Of a DNA stretch of 64,000 nt, positions 18,120-26,316 are shown piece by piece. The position numbers and the translations under genes are program-made. Numbering within the stretch: the first letter of the stretch is position 1; each line of letters starts with the position of its first letter. The stretch is from assembly GCA_032000125.1 (NCBI GenBank), contig DAMALH010000005.1:1-64000 (forward strand), read 5' to 3'. The notes under the pieces are model-generated. The model did not search any database. It saw nothing but the letters and a program-made list of their open reading frames with translations, and was not told the DNA's origin. This stretch comes from Dryocola sp032000125 (GTDB lineage Bacteria > Pseudomonadota > Gammaproteobacteria > Enterobacterales > Enterobacteriaceae).

Positions 18120-19120
18120 ACGCCGTGACAGAAGAAAGAAAAGTGCTGCTCGAAATTGCCGATCTCAAGGTTCATTTTGACATTAAAGACGGCAAGCAGT
18201 GGTTCTGGCAGCCCTCGAAAACCCTTAAGGCGGTCGATGGCGTCACCCTGCGGCTTTACGAAGGGGAAACTCTGGGCGTGGTGGGTGAATCCGGCTGCGG
18301 TAAATCAACCTTTGCCCGCGCCATTATCGGCCTGGTCAAAGCCACTGACGGGCGCGTAGCCTGGCTGGGCAAAGACCTGCTGGGGATGAATCAGGACGAG
18401 TGGCGCGACGTGCGCAGCGACATCCAGATGATTTTCCAGGACCCGCTGGCCTCGTTAAACCCGCGTATGAATATCGGCGATATCATCGCCGAGCCGCTGC
18501 GTACTTATCATCCGAAAATGCCGCGCCAGGAAGTTCGCGACCGCGTAAAAGCAATGATGATGAAAGTAGGGCTGCTGCCGAACCTCATCAACCGCTATCC
18601 GCACGAATTCTCCGGCGGCCAGTGTCAGCGCATTGGGATTGCGCGCGCGTTAATTCTTGAGCCGAAGCTTATCATCTGTGACGAACCGGTTTCGGCGCTG
18701 GATGTGTCTATTCAGGCTCAGGTGGTTAACCTGCTGCAAAAACTACAGCGTGAGATGGGGCTGTCGCTGATTTTTATCGCCCACGACCTGGCGGTAGTGA
18801 AGCACATCTCCGATCGCGTGCTGGTGATGTACCTTGGTCATGCGGTAGAGCTGGGAACTTACGACGAGGTTTACCACAATCCGCTGCATCCTTACACCAA
18901 AGCGCTGATGTCGGCGGTGCCGATTCCCGATCCCGATCTGGAGAAAAACAAAGTCATCCAGCTTCTGGAAGGGGAGCTGCCTTCGCCGATCAATCCCCCA
19001 TCGGGCTGCGTGTTCCGCACACGTTGTCCCATTGCCGGGCCGGAATGCGCGAAAACACGTCCGGTACTGGAAGGGAGCTTCCGCCACGCGGTTTCCTGCC
19101 TGAAGGTTGACCCGCTTTAA
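18116..19120 (+). CDS. oppF: Oligopeptide ABC transporter ATPase OppF
   Basis: This second ATPase (334 residues) has the Walker A GESGCGKST, signature FSGGQCQRIGIARAL, Walker B LIICDEPVSALD and H-loop AHDLA. The C-terminal extension has the cysteine set CVFRTRCPIAGPEC. It overlaps oppD by 4 bp. It is the last gene of the operon and is followed by a terminator and two more hairpins. Confidence 0.97.
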   Translation: MNAVTEERKVLLEIADLKVHFDIKDGKQWFWQPSKTLKAVDGVTLRLYEGETLGVVGESGCGKSTFARAIIGLVKATDGRVAWLGKDLLGMNQDEWRDVRSDIQMIFQDPLASLNPRMNIGDIIAEPLRTYHPKMPRQEVRDRVKAMMMKVGLLPNLINRYPHEFSGGQCQRIGIARALILEPKLIICDEPVSALDVSIQAQVVNLLQKLQREMGLSLIFIAHDLAVVKHISDRVLVMYLGHAVELGTYDEVYHNPLHPYTKALMSAVPIPDPDLEKNKVIQLLEGELPSPINPPSGCVFRTRCPIAGPECAKTRPVLEGSFRHAVSCLKVDPL

Positions 19121-19141
19121 ATCCCGGTGGGGCTATAAACG

Positions 19142-19166
19142 AAAAGGGCAGCTTAGGCTGCCCTTT
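19142..19166 (+). terminator. oppF terminator
   Basis: The 10-bp stem AAAGGGCAGC / GCTGCCCTTT with loop TTAG begins 22 bp after the oppF stop codon. The core recurs in the longer palindrome at 19295-19330. Confidence 0.8.
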
Positions 19167-19176
19167 CGATTACTGA

Positions 19177-19210
19177 CAAAAAAGGAAAAAGCGTGGTTTT
19201 TCCTTCTTTG
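19177..19210. repeat. Hairpin with GCGTGG loop
   Basis: AAGGAAAAA and TTTTTCCTT enclose GCGTGG; CAAA/TTTG extends the stem after one mismatch. The same loop inside A/T-closed arms is found at 29555-29588. It may be a second terminator or a small dispersed repeat. Confidence 0.6.
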
Positions 19211-19294
19211 TGATTATCAGCCGAGAATCAATGGATTGATTTTCCTGGTTTTAAATGACGGCACTTTTTAGTTTTGTCACGCTGGGGTTTCATC

Positions 19295-19330
19295 AGTCAA
19301 AAAGGGCAGCTTAAGCTGCCCTTTTTGACT
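19295..19330. terminator. 36-bp perfect palindrome at the yciU stop codon
   Basis: Positions 19295-19330 are exactly self-complementary with no unpaired centre; the core is GGGCAGCTTAAGCTGCCC flanked by AAAAA and TTTTT. On the minus strand it begins at the yciU stop codon (19329-19331) and ends with a T-tract, so it probably terminates yciU. It also faces the opp transcript. Confidence 0.75.
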
Positions 19331-19658
19331 ATTCGCGCCACAGGATGTGGCAGAGCTTGTGGTCTTTTTCGCGACACAGCAAAACGCGCGCGAAGATATC
19401 GTTAAGCTCGCCGCCGTCGGTATCGGCAAGGCCAATGACCACCTCGGCAAAGAAGTCCGGATTCAGGTCGAAATCTACGTGCTCCTGCCAGTCTTCTGCC
19501 GGATCGAACAGTTCAGCACCGCCGCGCTCTTCGAACTGCAGGTTAAACAAAATCACGTCTGCCGGATCGAGATTATCTACCGCCAGCTCAAGAAAAATGT
19601 CGTAGGCCTGTTCCAGCGTTTCATCTTCTGTCAGGCGGTTATTCAGATCCATTTCCAT
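19329..19658 (-). CDS. yciU: Putative dsDNA-mimic protein YciU
   Basis: This small, very acidic cytosolic protein (109 residues) belongs to the UPF0263 family, typified by Haemophilus HI1450, whose surface charge mimics double-stranded DNA. The sequence MEMDLNNRLTEDETLEQAYD aligns with E. coli YciU over its whole length. A longer open frame to 19847 runs back into clsA and is not credible. It lies 37 bp downstream of clsA and is probably co-transcribed with it. The stop codon lies inside a perfect palindrome. Partner proteins are unknown. Confidence 0.92.
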   Translation of the reverse strand: MEMDLNNRLTEDETLEQAYDIFLELAVDNLDPADVILFNLQFEERGGAELFDPAEDWQEHVDFDLNPDFFAEVVIGLADTDGGELNDIFARVLLCREKDHKLCHILWRE

Positions 19659-19695
19659 TTTTACATCCACATATGAAGTGCTGATGCGCCACGTT

Positions 19696-21156
19696 TTACA
19701 GCAACGGGCTAAAGAAGTAAAACAGTCGCTCAACCACGCGCTGCCACATCGGACGTTTCGCCCAGAGACGGGCATCCAGCAGCCGTGAGCGGGAGATATA
19801 ATCATCCTGCACCGCCGCCAGATCGCTTGCGAATCCGGAGTCGTCAATCACCATCGTTATTTCAAAATTAAGCCACAGGCTGCGCATGTCGAGGTTAACC
19901 GTGCCTACAAGGCTTAGCTGGCCATCGACCAGCACGCTCTTGGTATGCAGCAGGCCGCCTTCGAACTGATAAATTTTAACGCCCGCGGCCAGCAGCTCGG
20001 TAAAGAACGCGCGGCTTGCCCAGCCGACCAGCAGCGAATCATTATTACGCGGAATGATAATGCTGACATCGACGCCGCGCTGCGCTGCGGTGCAGATGGC
20101 ATGCAGCAGGTCGTCGCTGGGCACGAAGTAGGGGGTGGTCATGATCAAATATTCACGCGCCGCATAAACGGAGGTGAGCAGCGCCTGGTGGATTAAATCC
20201 TCAGGGAAACCCGGCCCGGAAGCGATGGTATGAATGGTGTGGCCGCTGGCTTCTTCGAACGGCATGATATTGGCATCGGGCGGCGGCGGTAAAATACGTT
20301 TGCCGGTTTCGATTTCCCAGTCGCACGAATAGACGATACCCATCGCCGTGGCAACCGGTCCCTCCATACGCGCCATTAAATCGACCCACTGGCCAACGCC
20401 CGCATCCTGTTTAAAGAAACGCGGGTCAACCAGGTTCATACTGCCGGTATAGGCGATGTAATTGTCGATCAACACCATCTTGCGGTGCTGGCGTAAATCC
20501 ATGCGGCGCAGAAAAACGCGCATCAGATTTACCTTCAGCGCTTCGACAACCTCAACGCCTGCGTTGCGCATCATATTCGCCCAGGGGCTGCGGAAAAAGG
20601 TCACGCTGCCCGCGGAATCAAGCATCAGGCGGCAGTGAATGCCGCGACGAGCCGCGGCCATCAGCGATTCCGCCACCTGGTCGGCCATTCCACCCGGCTG
20701 CCAGATATAAAACACCATCTCAATGGTGTGCCGCGCGAGCTGAATATCGCGAATCAGCGCCTGCATGGTTTCATCCGACGAGGTCAGCAACTGCAACTGG
20801 TTGCCTTTTACGCCGCCGATCCCCTGACGACGCTCGCAAAGCTGAAACAGGGAGGTCGCCACTTCGCTGTTCTCTTCGGCAAAAATATGTTTGCAGCTTT
20901 TAAGGTCGGTCAGCCATTTGGCCGTAGAAGGCCACATGGCCTGGGCACGCTCGGCGCGGCGCTTGCCCAGATGCAGCTCGCCAAAGGAGAGATAGGCGAT
21001 AATCCCGACAAGAGGAAGTATGTAAATGATCAAAAGCCAGGCCATTGCGGAGGGCACCGCCCGGCGTTTCATCAAAATACGAAGCGTAACCCCGGCGATT
21101 AGAAACCAGTAGCCTAAAACGATAAGCCAGCTAACCACCGTGTAGAAGGTTGTCAT
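19696..21156 (-). CDS. clsA: Cardiolipin synthase A
   Basis: ClsA condenses two phosphatidylglycerol molecules into cardiolipin and glycerol at the inner membrane. The 486 residues equal E. coli ClsA. Two N-terminal transmembrane helices (about 3-58) precede the phospholipase D fold with two HKD motifs, HRKMVLIDNYIAYTG and HTKSVLVDGQLSLVG. It is followed by yciU on the same strand and is divergent from yciY. Confidence 0.96.
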   Translation of the reverse strand: MTTFYTVVSWLIVLGYWFLIAGVTLRILMKRRAVPSAMAWLLIIYILPLVGIIAYLSFGELHLGKRRAERAQAMWPSTAKWLTDLKSCKHIFAEENSEVATSLFQLCERRQGIGGVKGNQLQLLTSSDETMQALIRDIQLARHTIEMVFYIWQPGGMADQVAESLMAAARRGIHCRLMLDSAGSVTFFRSPWANMMRNAGVEVVEALKVNLMRVFLRRMDLRQHRKMVLIDNYIAYTGSMNLVDPRFFKQDAGVGQWVDLMARMEGPVATAMGIVYSCDWEIETGKRILPPPPDANIMPFEEASGHTIHTIASGPGFPEDLIHQALLTSVYAAREYLIMTTPYFVPSDDLLHAICTAAQRGVDVSIIIPRNNDSLLVGWASRAFFTELLAAGVKIYQFEGGLLHTKSVLVDGQLSLVGTVNLDMRSLWLNFEITMVIDDSGFASDLAAVQDDYISRSRLLDARLWAKRPMWQRVVERLFYFFSPLL

Positions 21157-21300
21157 ACCCTAAAAATCCTTTTGAAATCGCATGGTTTCGAGTTTACGCA
21201 TAACCTTAACTCGTTAACAATAAAACTAGTCGTAAAACGGCTAGCCTGCAGGCATAAAGACTCTATAATGAGCCGTCTGTTTTAAAGTTGAGTCGTAAAA

Positions 21301-21480
21301 ATGAGGCGTAGTAGAACCGAGGTCGGGCGCTGGCGAATGCAGCGTCAGGCGCAACGGCGTAAAGCACGTTGGCTGGAAGGCCAGTCGCGCCGTAATATGC
21401 GCATTCATGCCATCAGAAAGTGCCTGGTGAATAAACAGCGTAACGTGTTGCTGTTTGCCATTCACGATCGTTGGGCATAA
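21301..21480 (+). CDS. yciY: Small basic protein YciY
   Basis: This reading frame of 59 codons translates to MRRSRTEVGRWRMQRQ at the N terminus and continues with RRKARWLEGQSRRNMRIH. It aligns end to end with the 57-residue E. coli YciY, in the same position next to clsA. It is very rich in Arg. Function is unknown. The A-rich stretch before the ATG holds no strong Shine-Dalgarno sequence, so the start is chosen by homology. Confidence 0.85.
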   Translation: MRRSRTEVGRWRMQRQAQRRKARWLEGQSRRNMRIHAIRKCLVNKQRNVLLFAIHDRWA

Positions 21481-21486
21481 AGAAAA

Positions 21487-21507
21487 GGGCACCGCCAGCC
21501 GGTGCCC
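21487..21507. terminator. Hairpin after yciY
   Basis: GGGCACCG and CGGTGCCC form an 8-bp stem with loop CCAGC starting 7 bp after yciY. The flanks are AGAAAA on the left and AAAA on the right, so a T-tract exists only on the minus strand. It may end yciY weakly or protect its 3' end. Confidence 0.5.
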
Positions 21508-21714
21508 AAAATATGTTCCCAGCGTCTAAAACGCTTTACTTAATAGCTAAATTTGAATGGATTTAGATAAGGCTTATGTGCCGCAGCTACCGATTAGCCT
21601 AACGTTTGTGCTATTCCTTGTGGTGGTTTTTCTGAGATAAAATTGTATTAAATCAAAAGGATGCTGAGCCATCCCGTGCTACGTTATATACCTTTACATA
21701 AAACAGGGATTGAT

Positions 21715-22545
21715 ATGTGGTATTTCCTGGCGACTTCACTTGCCGTTCTGACGATAAATAAACCCCTCGCTTACATCTTGCTTGGCTTCACCGTCATTCT
21801 GGGCTGGTTTAATCAAACGCTTGCAACGACAGCCATCATATTGATGATTTTTATTGCTGCCACCTGGTTTGCTTTAAGAAATGCGGTTGAGAGATATAGC
21901 GGCCTAAGATATATCATGGAAGCTTTTTACGTTTTGATAGCGTTAATGCTGGTCATGCATTTGCTGCCCGGTTTCCATAACCTCAAGGTTCTGGATACGG
22001 TGCCAGTGGGGCCACAAAGCGCACCTTTTACTATGTATTACAACTTTGACAAAGCCATTGTGCCCTTTGTGCTCATGGCTTGTACCGGGAAGTTGTTCGT
22101 AACCGAGTCTCCCTGTAAGACGGGCATACTCGGCTGGGGAATACTGATTCTATCCGTTCCCGCGTTATTAATGCTGGCGGTTGTGTTGGGCGGTCTACGA
22201 TACGAGCCCCATCTTCCTGAGTGGCTTCCCCAGTTCGCTCTGGCAAACATTTTTTTTGTTTCTCTGGCTGAGGAGGCGTTGTTTCGGGGATATCTGCAAC
22301 AACGATTGTCTCAAGTAGTCCACCCGTTAGCAGCACTCATTATTACAGCTTTTGCCTTTGGCATCATGCATTACGCAGGCGGGCTGCTGCTGGTTATCTT
22401 TGCCGCATTATCTGGAATTATTTATGGACTGGCATGGATGTGGAGTGGGAAATTATGGGTAGCGGTTTTGTTCCATTTTATGCTGAACTGTGTGCATTTG
22501 TTATTCTTCACATATCCATTCTATAGCCCAACCGCCGGGGCCTGA
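21715..22545 (+). CDS. CPBP-family intramembrane glutamic endopeptidase
   Basis: This polytopic membrane protein has about eight hydrophobic segments and the CPBP (CAAX protease / bacteriocin-processing, Abi) motifs: EEALFRGYLQ, FGIMHYAGG and HFMLNCVH. These carry the Glu and His residues of Rce1-type membrane proteases. The substrate is unknown. The ATG at 21715 has AGGGA 6 bp upstream; the earlier ATG at 21661 has AAGG directly abutting it, so the 276-residue form is preferred over 294. The gene interrupts the E. coli yciY-yciI order, is lower in GC than its neighbours and stands alone. It was probably acquired or differentially retained. Confidence 0.82.
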   Translation: MWYFLATSLAVLTINKPLAYILLGFTVILGWFNQTLATTAIILMIFIAATWFALRNAVERYSGLRYIMEAFYVLIALMLVMHLLPGFHNLKVLDTVPVGPQSAPFTMYYNFDKAIVPFVLMACTGKLFVTESPCKTGILGWGILILSVPALLMLAVVLGGLRYEPHLPEWLPQFALANIFFVSLAEEALFRGYLQQRLSQVVHPLAALIITAFAFGIMHYAGGLLLVIFAALSGIIYGLAWMWSGKLWVAVLFHFMLNCVHLLFFTYPFYSPTAGA

Positions 22546-22602
22546 ATAAATCAGGCTGCGCTATAAAGTTATCAAAGGCGTCAGCGGATAATTACTGCCA
22601 GT

Positions 22603-22644
22603 ATAAAAAGGCACAACTAAATACTGTGTACTTAGTTGTGCCTT
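22603..22644 (-). terminator. yciI terminator (minus strand)
   Basis: A 13-bp perfect stem, AAGGCACAACTAA / TTAGTTGTGCCTT, encloses an 11-nt loop. On the minus strand the stem is followed by TTTTTAT, so it ends the yciI transcript; on the plus strand it could weakly serve the CPBP gene. Confidence 0.75.
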
Positions 22645-22695
22645 ATGAAGCGGTTATGAAAAATATTTAATTTATTGGTACGCTTTAAATAGTTA

Positions 22696-22992
22696 TCAGA
22701 ACACTTTCTTATACGGTTTAACCGCCACCTGTTTGTAAACGCCGGCGGCAATGTAAGGGTCGGCTTCTGCCCAGGCCTGCGCATCTTCCAGTGAATTGAA
22801 TTCCGCAATCACCGTTGAGCCGGTAAACCCGGCGGCGCCGGGGTCGTTGCTGTCGACCGCGGGCATGGGACCGGCGGTTAACAGGCGGCCTTCGTCGCGT
22901 AATAGCTGCAAACGTGCCAGGTGGGCCGGGCGCACGGCCTGGCGCTTTTCAAGCGAATCGGCGTTATCTTCCGCATAAATGACATACAGCAC
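22696..22992 (-). CDS. yciI: YCII-domain protein YciI
   Basis: This 98-residue single YCII domain protein (ferredoxin-like fold related to muconolactone isomerase) equals E. coli YciI in length. It contains the conserved RPAHLARLQLL and GPMPAVDSNDPGAAGFTGSTVIAEF segments carrying the His/Asp pair of the presumed active site. The start codon is GTG, with AGGAG 9 bp upstream. It is cytosolic; substrate unknown. It is divergent from tonB. Confidence 0.94.
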   Translation of the reverse strand: MLYVIYAEDNADSLEKRQAVRPAHLARLQLLRDEGRLLTAGPMPAVDSNDPGAAGFTGSTVIAEFNSLEDAQAWAEADPYIAAGVYKQVAVKPYKKVF

Positions 22993-23150
22993 GGGCAGGA
23001 CTCCTTTTAAACATGAGGATGTAAAATACCGTAAGTGAACGGCGCTCAGACTGCAATTGAAACATAAACAAGATGTTAAATCCCTGATGTAGATGCTGGA
23101 AAAAGCGGCTGTCAGGGAGAAAAATTGCGGTCACAGGCATTGTGTTATTG

Positions 23151-23175
23151 AATATGATTGCTATTTGCATTTAGA
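23151..23175 (+). promoter_or_regulatory. tonB promoter region with probable Fur site
   Basis: AATATGATTGCTATTTGCAT upstream of tonB matches the iron-regulated tonB promoter region of E. coli, as far as I recall it, and contains Fur-like GAT/ATT hexamers. The match to the Fur consensus is partial, so the operator limits are approximate. Confidence 0.55.
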
Positions 23176-23215
23176 ATTGACGCCTGTTTAGGATATCGAA
23201 GCTATTATGACGTCA

Positions 23216-23947
23216 ATGACCCTTGATTTACCTCGCCGCTTCCCGTGGCCGACCGCGCTCTCTGTCGTGCTGCATGGCGCTGTCGTTGCGGGGTTACTCT
23301 ATACCTCGGTACATCAGGTTGTTGAGATGCCTGCGCCCGCACAGCCTATCAGCGTAACCATGGTTGCGCCTGTGGACCTTGAGCCGCCGAAGCCAGAAGT
23401 TGTGCAGCCGCCGCCGGAACCCGTTGTTGAACCAGAGCCTGAGCCAGAGCCTGAACCGATCCCCGAGCCGCCAAAAGAGGCGCCGGTCGTTATCCATAAG
23501 CCTGAGCCCAAACCAAAACCAAAGCCCAAACCGAAACCGGTGAAAAAGGTTGAGCAGCCGAAGCGCGAGGCAAAACCTGTTGAACCACGTCCGGCAGCGC
23601 CCGTGCAGAATACGGCGCCGGTGCGTCCGGCGCCAACGGCGAAGCCTGCTCCAACCGCCAACGTCGCACCGGTTGCGACAGGCCCGCGTGCGTTAAGTCG
23701 TAATCAGCCGCAGTACCCCTCTCGTGCGTTTGCATTACGCATGGAAGGCAACGTCCGCGTGAAGTTTGACGTCGCCGCCGACGGCAGCGTCAGCAACGTC
23801 ACCATCCTTTCTGCGAAGCCTGCCAATATGTTTGAGCGGGAAGTGAAGCAGGCCATGAAGCGGTGGCGTTACGAAAGCGGCAAGCCAGGGCAGGGGTTGA
23901 TCGTGAATATCGTGTTCCGCATCAATGGCGGTGCGACAATGGAATAA
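23216..23947 (+). CDS. tonB: Energy-transducing protein TonB
   Basis: TonB spans the periplasm and couples the ExbB-ExbD proton motor to outer-membrane siderophore, cobalamin and colicin receptors. The 243 residues comprise an N-terminal signal-anchor (about 10-32), a Pro-rich rod of EP repeats (PEPEPEPEP) followed by KP repeats (PKPKPKPKPK), and a C-terminal domain that contacts TonB boxes (QPQYPSRAFALRMEG). The start MTLDLPRR follows the E. coli convention; an ATG three codons upstream (23207) has better Shine-Dalgarno spacing and may be used. A shared terminator separates it from convergent yciA. Confidence 0.95.
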   Translation: MTLDLPRRFPWPTALSVVLHGAVVAGLLYTSVHQVVEMPAPAQPISVTMVAPVDLEPPKPEVVQPPPEPVVEPEPEPEPEPIPEPPKEAPVVIHKPEPKPKPKPKPKPVKKVEQPKREAKPVEPRPAAPVQNTAPVRPAPTAKPAPTANVAPVATGPRALSRNQPQYPSRAFALRMEGNVRVKFDVAADGSVSNVTILSAKPANMFEREVKQAMKRWRYESGKPGQGLIVNIVFRINGGATME

Positions 23948-23948
23948 G

Positions 23949-23976
23949 AAAAACCCTCCTATACGGAGGGTTTTTT
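23949..23976. terminator. Bidirectional tonB/yciA terminator
   Basis: CCCTCC and GGAGGG form the stem with loop TATAC, with A5 on the left and T6 on the right, within 30 bp of both stop codons. A bidirectional terminator at this position is known in E. coli. Confidence 0.85.
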
Positions 23977-24370
23977 ACGCAGTCTGCGGTAACTGTCGGG
24001 GTTTTCCTTCGCTGTCTACAGCCACGTAAATGAAGATAGCTTCCGTTGCCTTATAGCGTTGCCCGCTCGGCTCTGAAGACACCTTTTTCACCCATACTTC
24101 CACATTGACAGTAATCGAGGTATTGCCTCGTTTTACGCAGCTTGCGTAACAGCACACCACATCGCCTACCGCCACGGGTTTGAGAAAAGTCATGCCGTCT
24201 ACGCGCACCGTTACTACCCGTCCATGGGCTATCTCCTGGGCCTGAATAGCGCCGCCGATATCCATTTGCGCCATCAGCCAGCCGCCAAAGATATCCCCGT
24301 TTGCGTTTGTATCGGCGGGCATTGCCAGCGTTCGCAACACCAGTTCGCCTGCGGGCGTATTCTGACTCAT
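23975..24370 (-). CDS. yciA: Acyl-CoA thioesterase YciA
   Basis: This 131-residue hotdog-fold thioester hydrolase acts on a broad range of acyl-CoAs. The motif GDIFGGWLMAQMD carries the catalytic Asp. E. coli YciA has 132 residues. The start is at MSQNTPAGE with AGGAAG 6 bp upstream; the open frame extends 20 codons further without support. In E. coli yciB follows yciA directly; here queH, an AraC regulator and an SDR intervene. Confidence 0.93.
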   Translation of the reverse strand: MSQNTPAGELVLRTLAMPADTNANGDIFGGWLMAQMDIGGAIQAQEIAHGRVVTVRVDGMTFLKPVAVGDVVCCYASCVKRGNTSITVNVEVWVKKVSSEPSGQRYKATEAIFIYVAVDSEGKPRQLPQTA

Positions 24371-24449
24371 TGTTCTTCCTGAAAAAAATTGTTGGTTTTC
24401 TACGTCATTAAACGCGTTTACAGACGGCAAAGCGCCGACGGGATGCGGT

Positions 24450-25106
24450 TTATTCCTGCTCGTCTCCGTAATACAGCGTGCCTATTTTGATCAGCGCCCG
24501 GCCCTGCGATTTACGGTGCAAGTTTGAATCCCTGAGAGAATAAACGCAGCCGCAGTATTCTTGCTGGTAAAACTTTTCTCGCTTACTGATTTCAATCATG
24601 CGCGAGGAGCCGCCTTGCTTGCGCCAGTTATAGTCCCAGTAAACCATGCCCGGATAATGCGCTGCTGCGCGATGGCCGCAATCGTTAATTTGCTGCATGT
24701 TTTTCCAGCGCGATATGCCCAGCGAACTGCTGATGGCGCTAAAACCATTTTCCGAGGCATAGAGCGCGGTGCGTTCAAAGCGCATGTCGAAACACATGGT
24801 GCAGCGTATGCCTCTTTCAGGCTCCCACTCCATTCCTTTTGCGCGCTCAAACCAGTTATCCGTGTCGTAATCCGCATCAATAAACGGAATACCATGCTGC
24901 TGCGCAAAACGAATATTTTCATCTTTGCGGATCAGGTATTCCTTCTGGGGATGGATATTGGGATTATAGAAGAAGATGGTGTATTCAATCCCTGAAGCCT
25001 GAATGGCTTCCATAACCTCACCGGAACAGGGCGCGCAGCAGGAATGCAGCAGGAGCTTGTCTGCGTTCATCGGAAGCTCAAGCTTAGGCCGCTTGAAATC
25101 AGGCAT
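24450..25106 (-). CDS. queH: Epoxyqueuosine reductase QueH
   Basis: QueH performs the last step of queuosine synthesis, reducing epoxyqueuosine in tRNA (GUN anticodons) to queuosine, and is non-homologous to the cobalamin-dependent QueG of E. coli. The 218 residues show the family cysteines: HSCCAPCSG (Cys23, Cys24, Cys27), CTMCFDMR and YCGCVYS, which bind a 4Fe-4S cluster and metal centre. The start at 25106 has AAGGG upstream; a later Met13 lacks a ribosome site. It lies 79 bp upstream of yciA on the same strand. Whether queG also exists cannot be seen. Confidence 0.88.
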   Translation of the reverse strand: MPDFKRPKLELPMNADKLLLHSCCAPCSGEVMEAIQASGIEYTIFFYNPNIHPQKEYLIRKDENIRFAQQHGIPFIDADYDTDNWFERAKGMEWEPERGIRCTMCFDMRFERTALYASENGFSAISSSLGISRWKNMQQINDCGHRAAAHYPGMVYWDYNWRKQGGSSRMIEISKREKFYQQEYCGCVYSLRDSNLHRKSQGRALIKIGTLYYGDEQE

Positions 25107-25145
25107 AGGGTAACCCTTGTTGGTGGAGTAAAAACGATATTCTCA

Positions 25146-26075
25146 CTATTTTAACATCACCCTGTCTTTCGGTAACCACGCATCCGCAGGTCTGCCGTAT
25201 ATTTCTTTGCTCTGCCTGATGTCCTGCGTCGGCGGCGCGCCAAACATGCGGCCATATTCCCGCGTAAACTGCGGCACGCTTTCATACCCCACTTCATAAG
25301 CGGCCTGGCCCGGGAGCTTGCCTTCTGCCAGCATGATCCTTCTGGCTTCAATCAGACGTAGCTGCTTTTGAAACTGAAGCGGCGAAAGGGAGGTGACGGC
25401 CCGGAAATGGTGGTGAAAGGTGGATAGGCTCATGCCCGCCGCTTCGGCCAGCCGGCCCACGGGCAAAGACGTTGAGAACCCGGCTCTGATCATGGCGATT
25501 GCTTTCCCTATGCGCTGCGTCTGGCTTCCGGCAATACCGGGCGCGCGAATCGAAGCCCCGTGGCGACCGACGAGCAGCCAGTAGTGCATTTCGCGCAGCA
25601 GCTGCGTTTGCAAAACGGGCAGCGCTTCAGGCCTGTCGAGCAGCCGCATCAGGCGCAAAGCCGCATCGGCAACCTCCGCTTCCGTCCGGTCGACCCGCAG
25701 CGGATAGCGCTGGCCTTTCTCAACGATGCTCATCTCCAGCACCAGGGATTCGATCGTGGCCGTATCAAGCTCCAGCACCAGCGAATAATAAGGCGTGCTG
25801 GCGCTGGCATGGGTAACCTGGCTGACGGTGGGCACGTGCGCGGCTATCATCAGCGATTCGCCCGTCCCAAAGCTGAAGGTCTCCTTGCCGAGGCTAACCC
25901 GTTTGCCGCCCTGAACAACCAGCGCTACCAGAGGGTTAGAAATAGCATATTGAAGCCCGCCGGGCGCTGTCGCACGCAGGACGCTTAAGCCTGGGATCGG
26001 CGTGCGGGCAAGGCCGGCAGCATCCGCGTGCTTGTCAGCGTACTGGCGAACCTTATCCAGCAATGTCGTCGTCAT
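25146..26075 (-). CDS. AraC-family transcriptional regulator
   Basis: This 309-residue regulator has an N-terminal AraC_N (type I) domain with ISNPLVALVVQGGKRVSLGKE, typical of the family, and a C-terminal pair of AraC helix-turn-helix motifs (LAEAAGMSLSTFHHHFRAVT and the VGYESVPQFTREYGRMFG signature). It is divergently transcribed from the SDR gene at 26317, a usual arrangement in which the regulator controls the neighbouring oxidoreductase. The effector is unknown, probably an aldehyde, alcohol or aromatic. GC-rich at third positions. Confidence 0.85.
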   Translation of the reverse strand: MTTTLLDKVRQYADKHADAAGLARTPIPGLSVLRATAPGGLQYAISNPLVALVVQGGKRVSLGKETFSFGTGESLMIAAHVPTVSQVTHASASTPYYSLVLELDTATIESLVLEMSIVEKGQRYPLRVDRTEAEVADAALRLMRLLDRPEALPVLQTQLLREMHYWLLVGRHGASIRAPGIAGSQTQRIGKAIAMIRAGFSTSLPVGRLAEAAGMSLSTFHHHFRAVTSLSPLQFQKQLRLIEARRIMLAEGKLPGQAAYEVGYESVPQFTREYGRMFGAPPTQDIRQSKEIYGRPADAWLPKDRVMLK

Positions 26076-26316
26076 ATTTTCTCTGATGATGTATTAAGCG
26101 CGCGCTGCGTTCATCCTACCTTCAAGCGGGGAGTCGCCATTCTTTGCGGATTTTCAGGCAAGATTCTTCACACAATAAGGCGGAATAAGCGATGCCTGAT
26201 GATTACATTCGCAGGAATGAGCAAGTAAAGCGGAAGATCTGACAATCGTCAACGACGCATTCCGGGCAAAATAGTCGATGTTAACAACGCAGCATCATCT
26301 ATCAGAGGACATTGCT

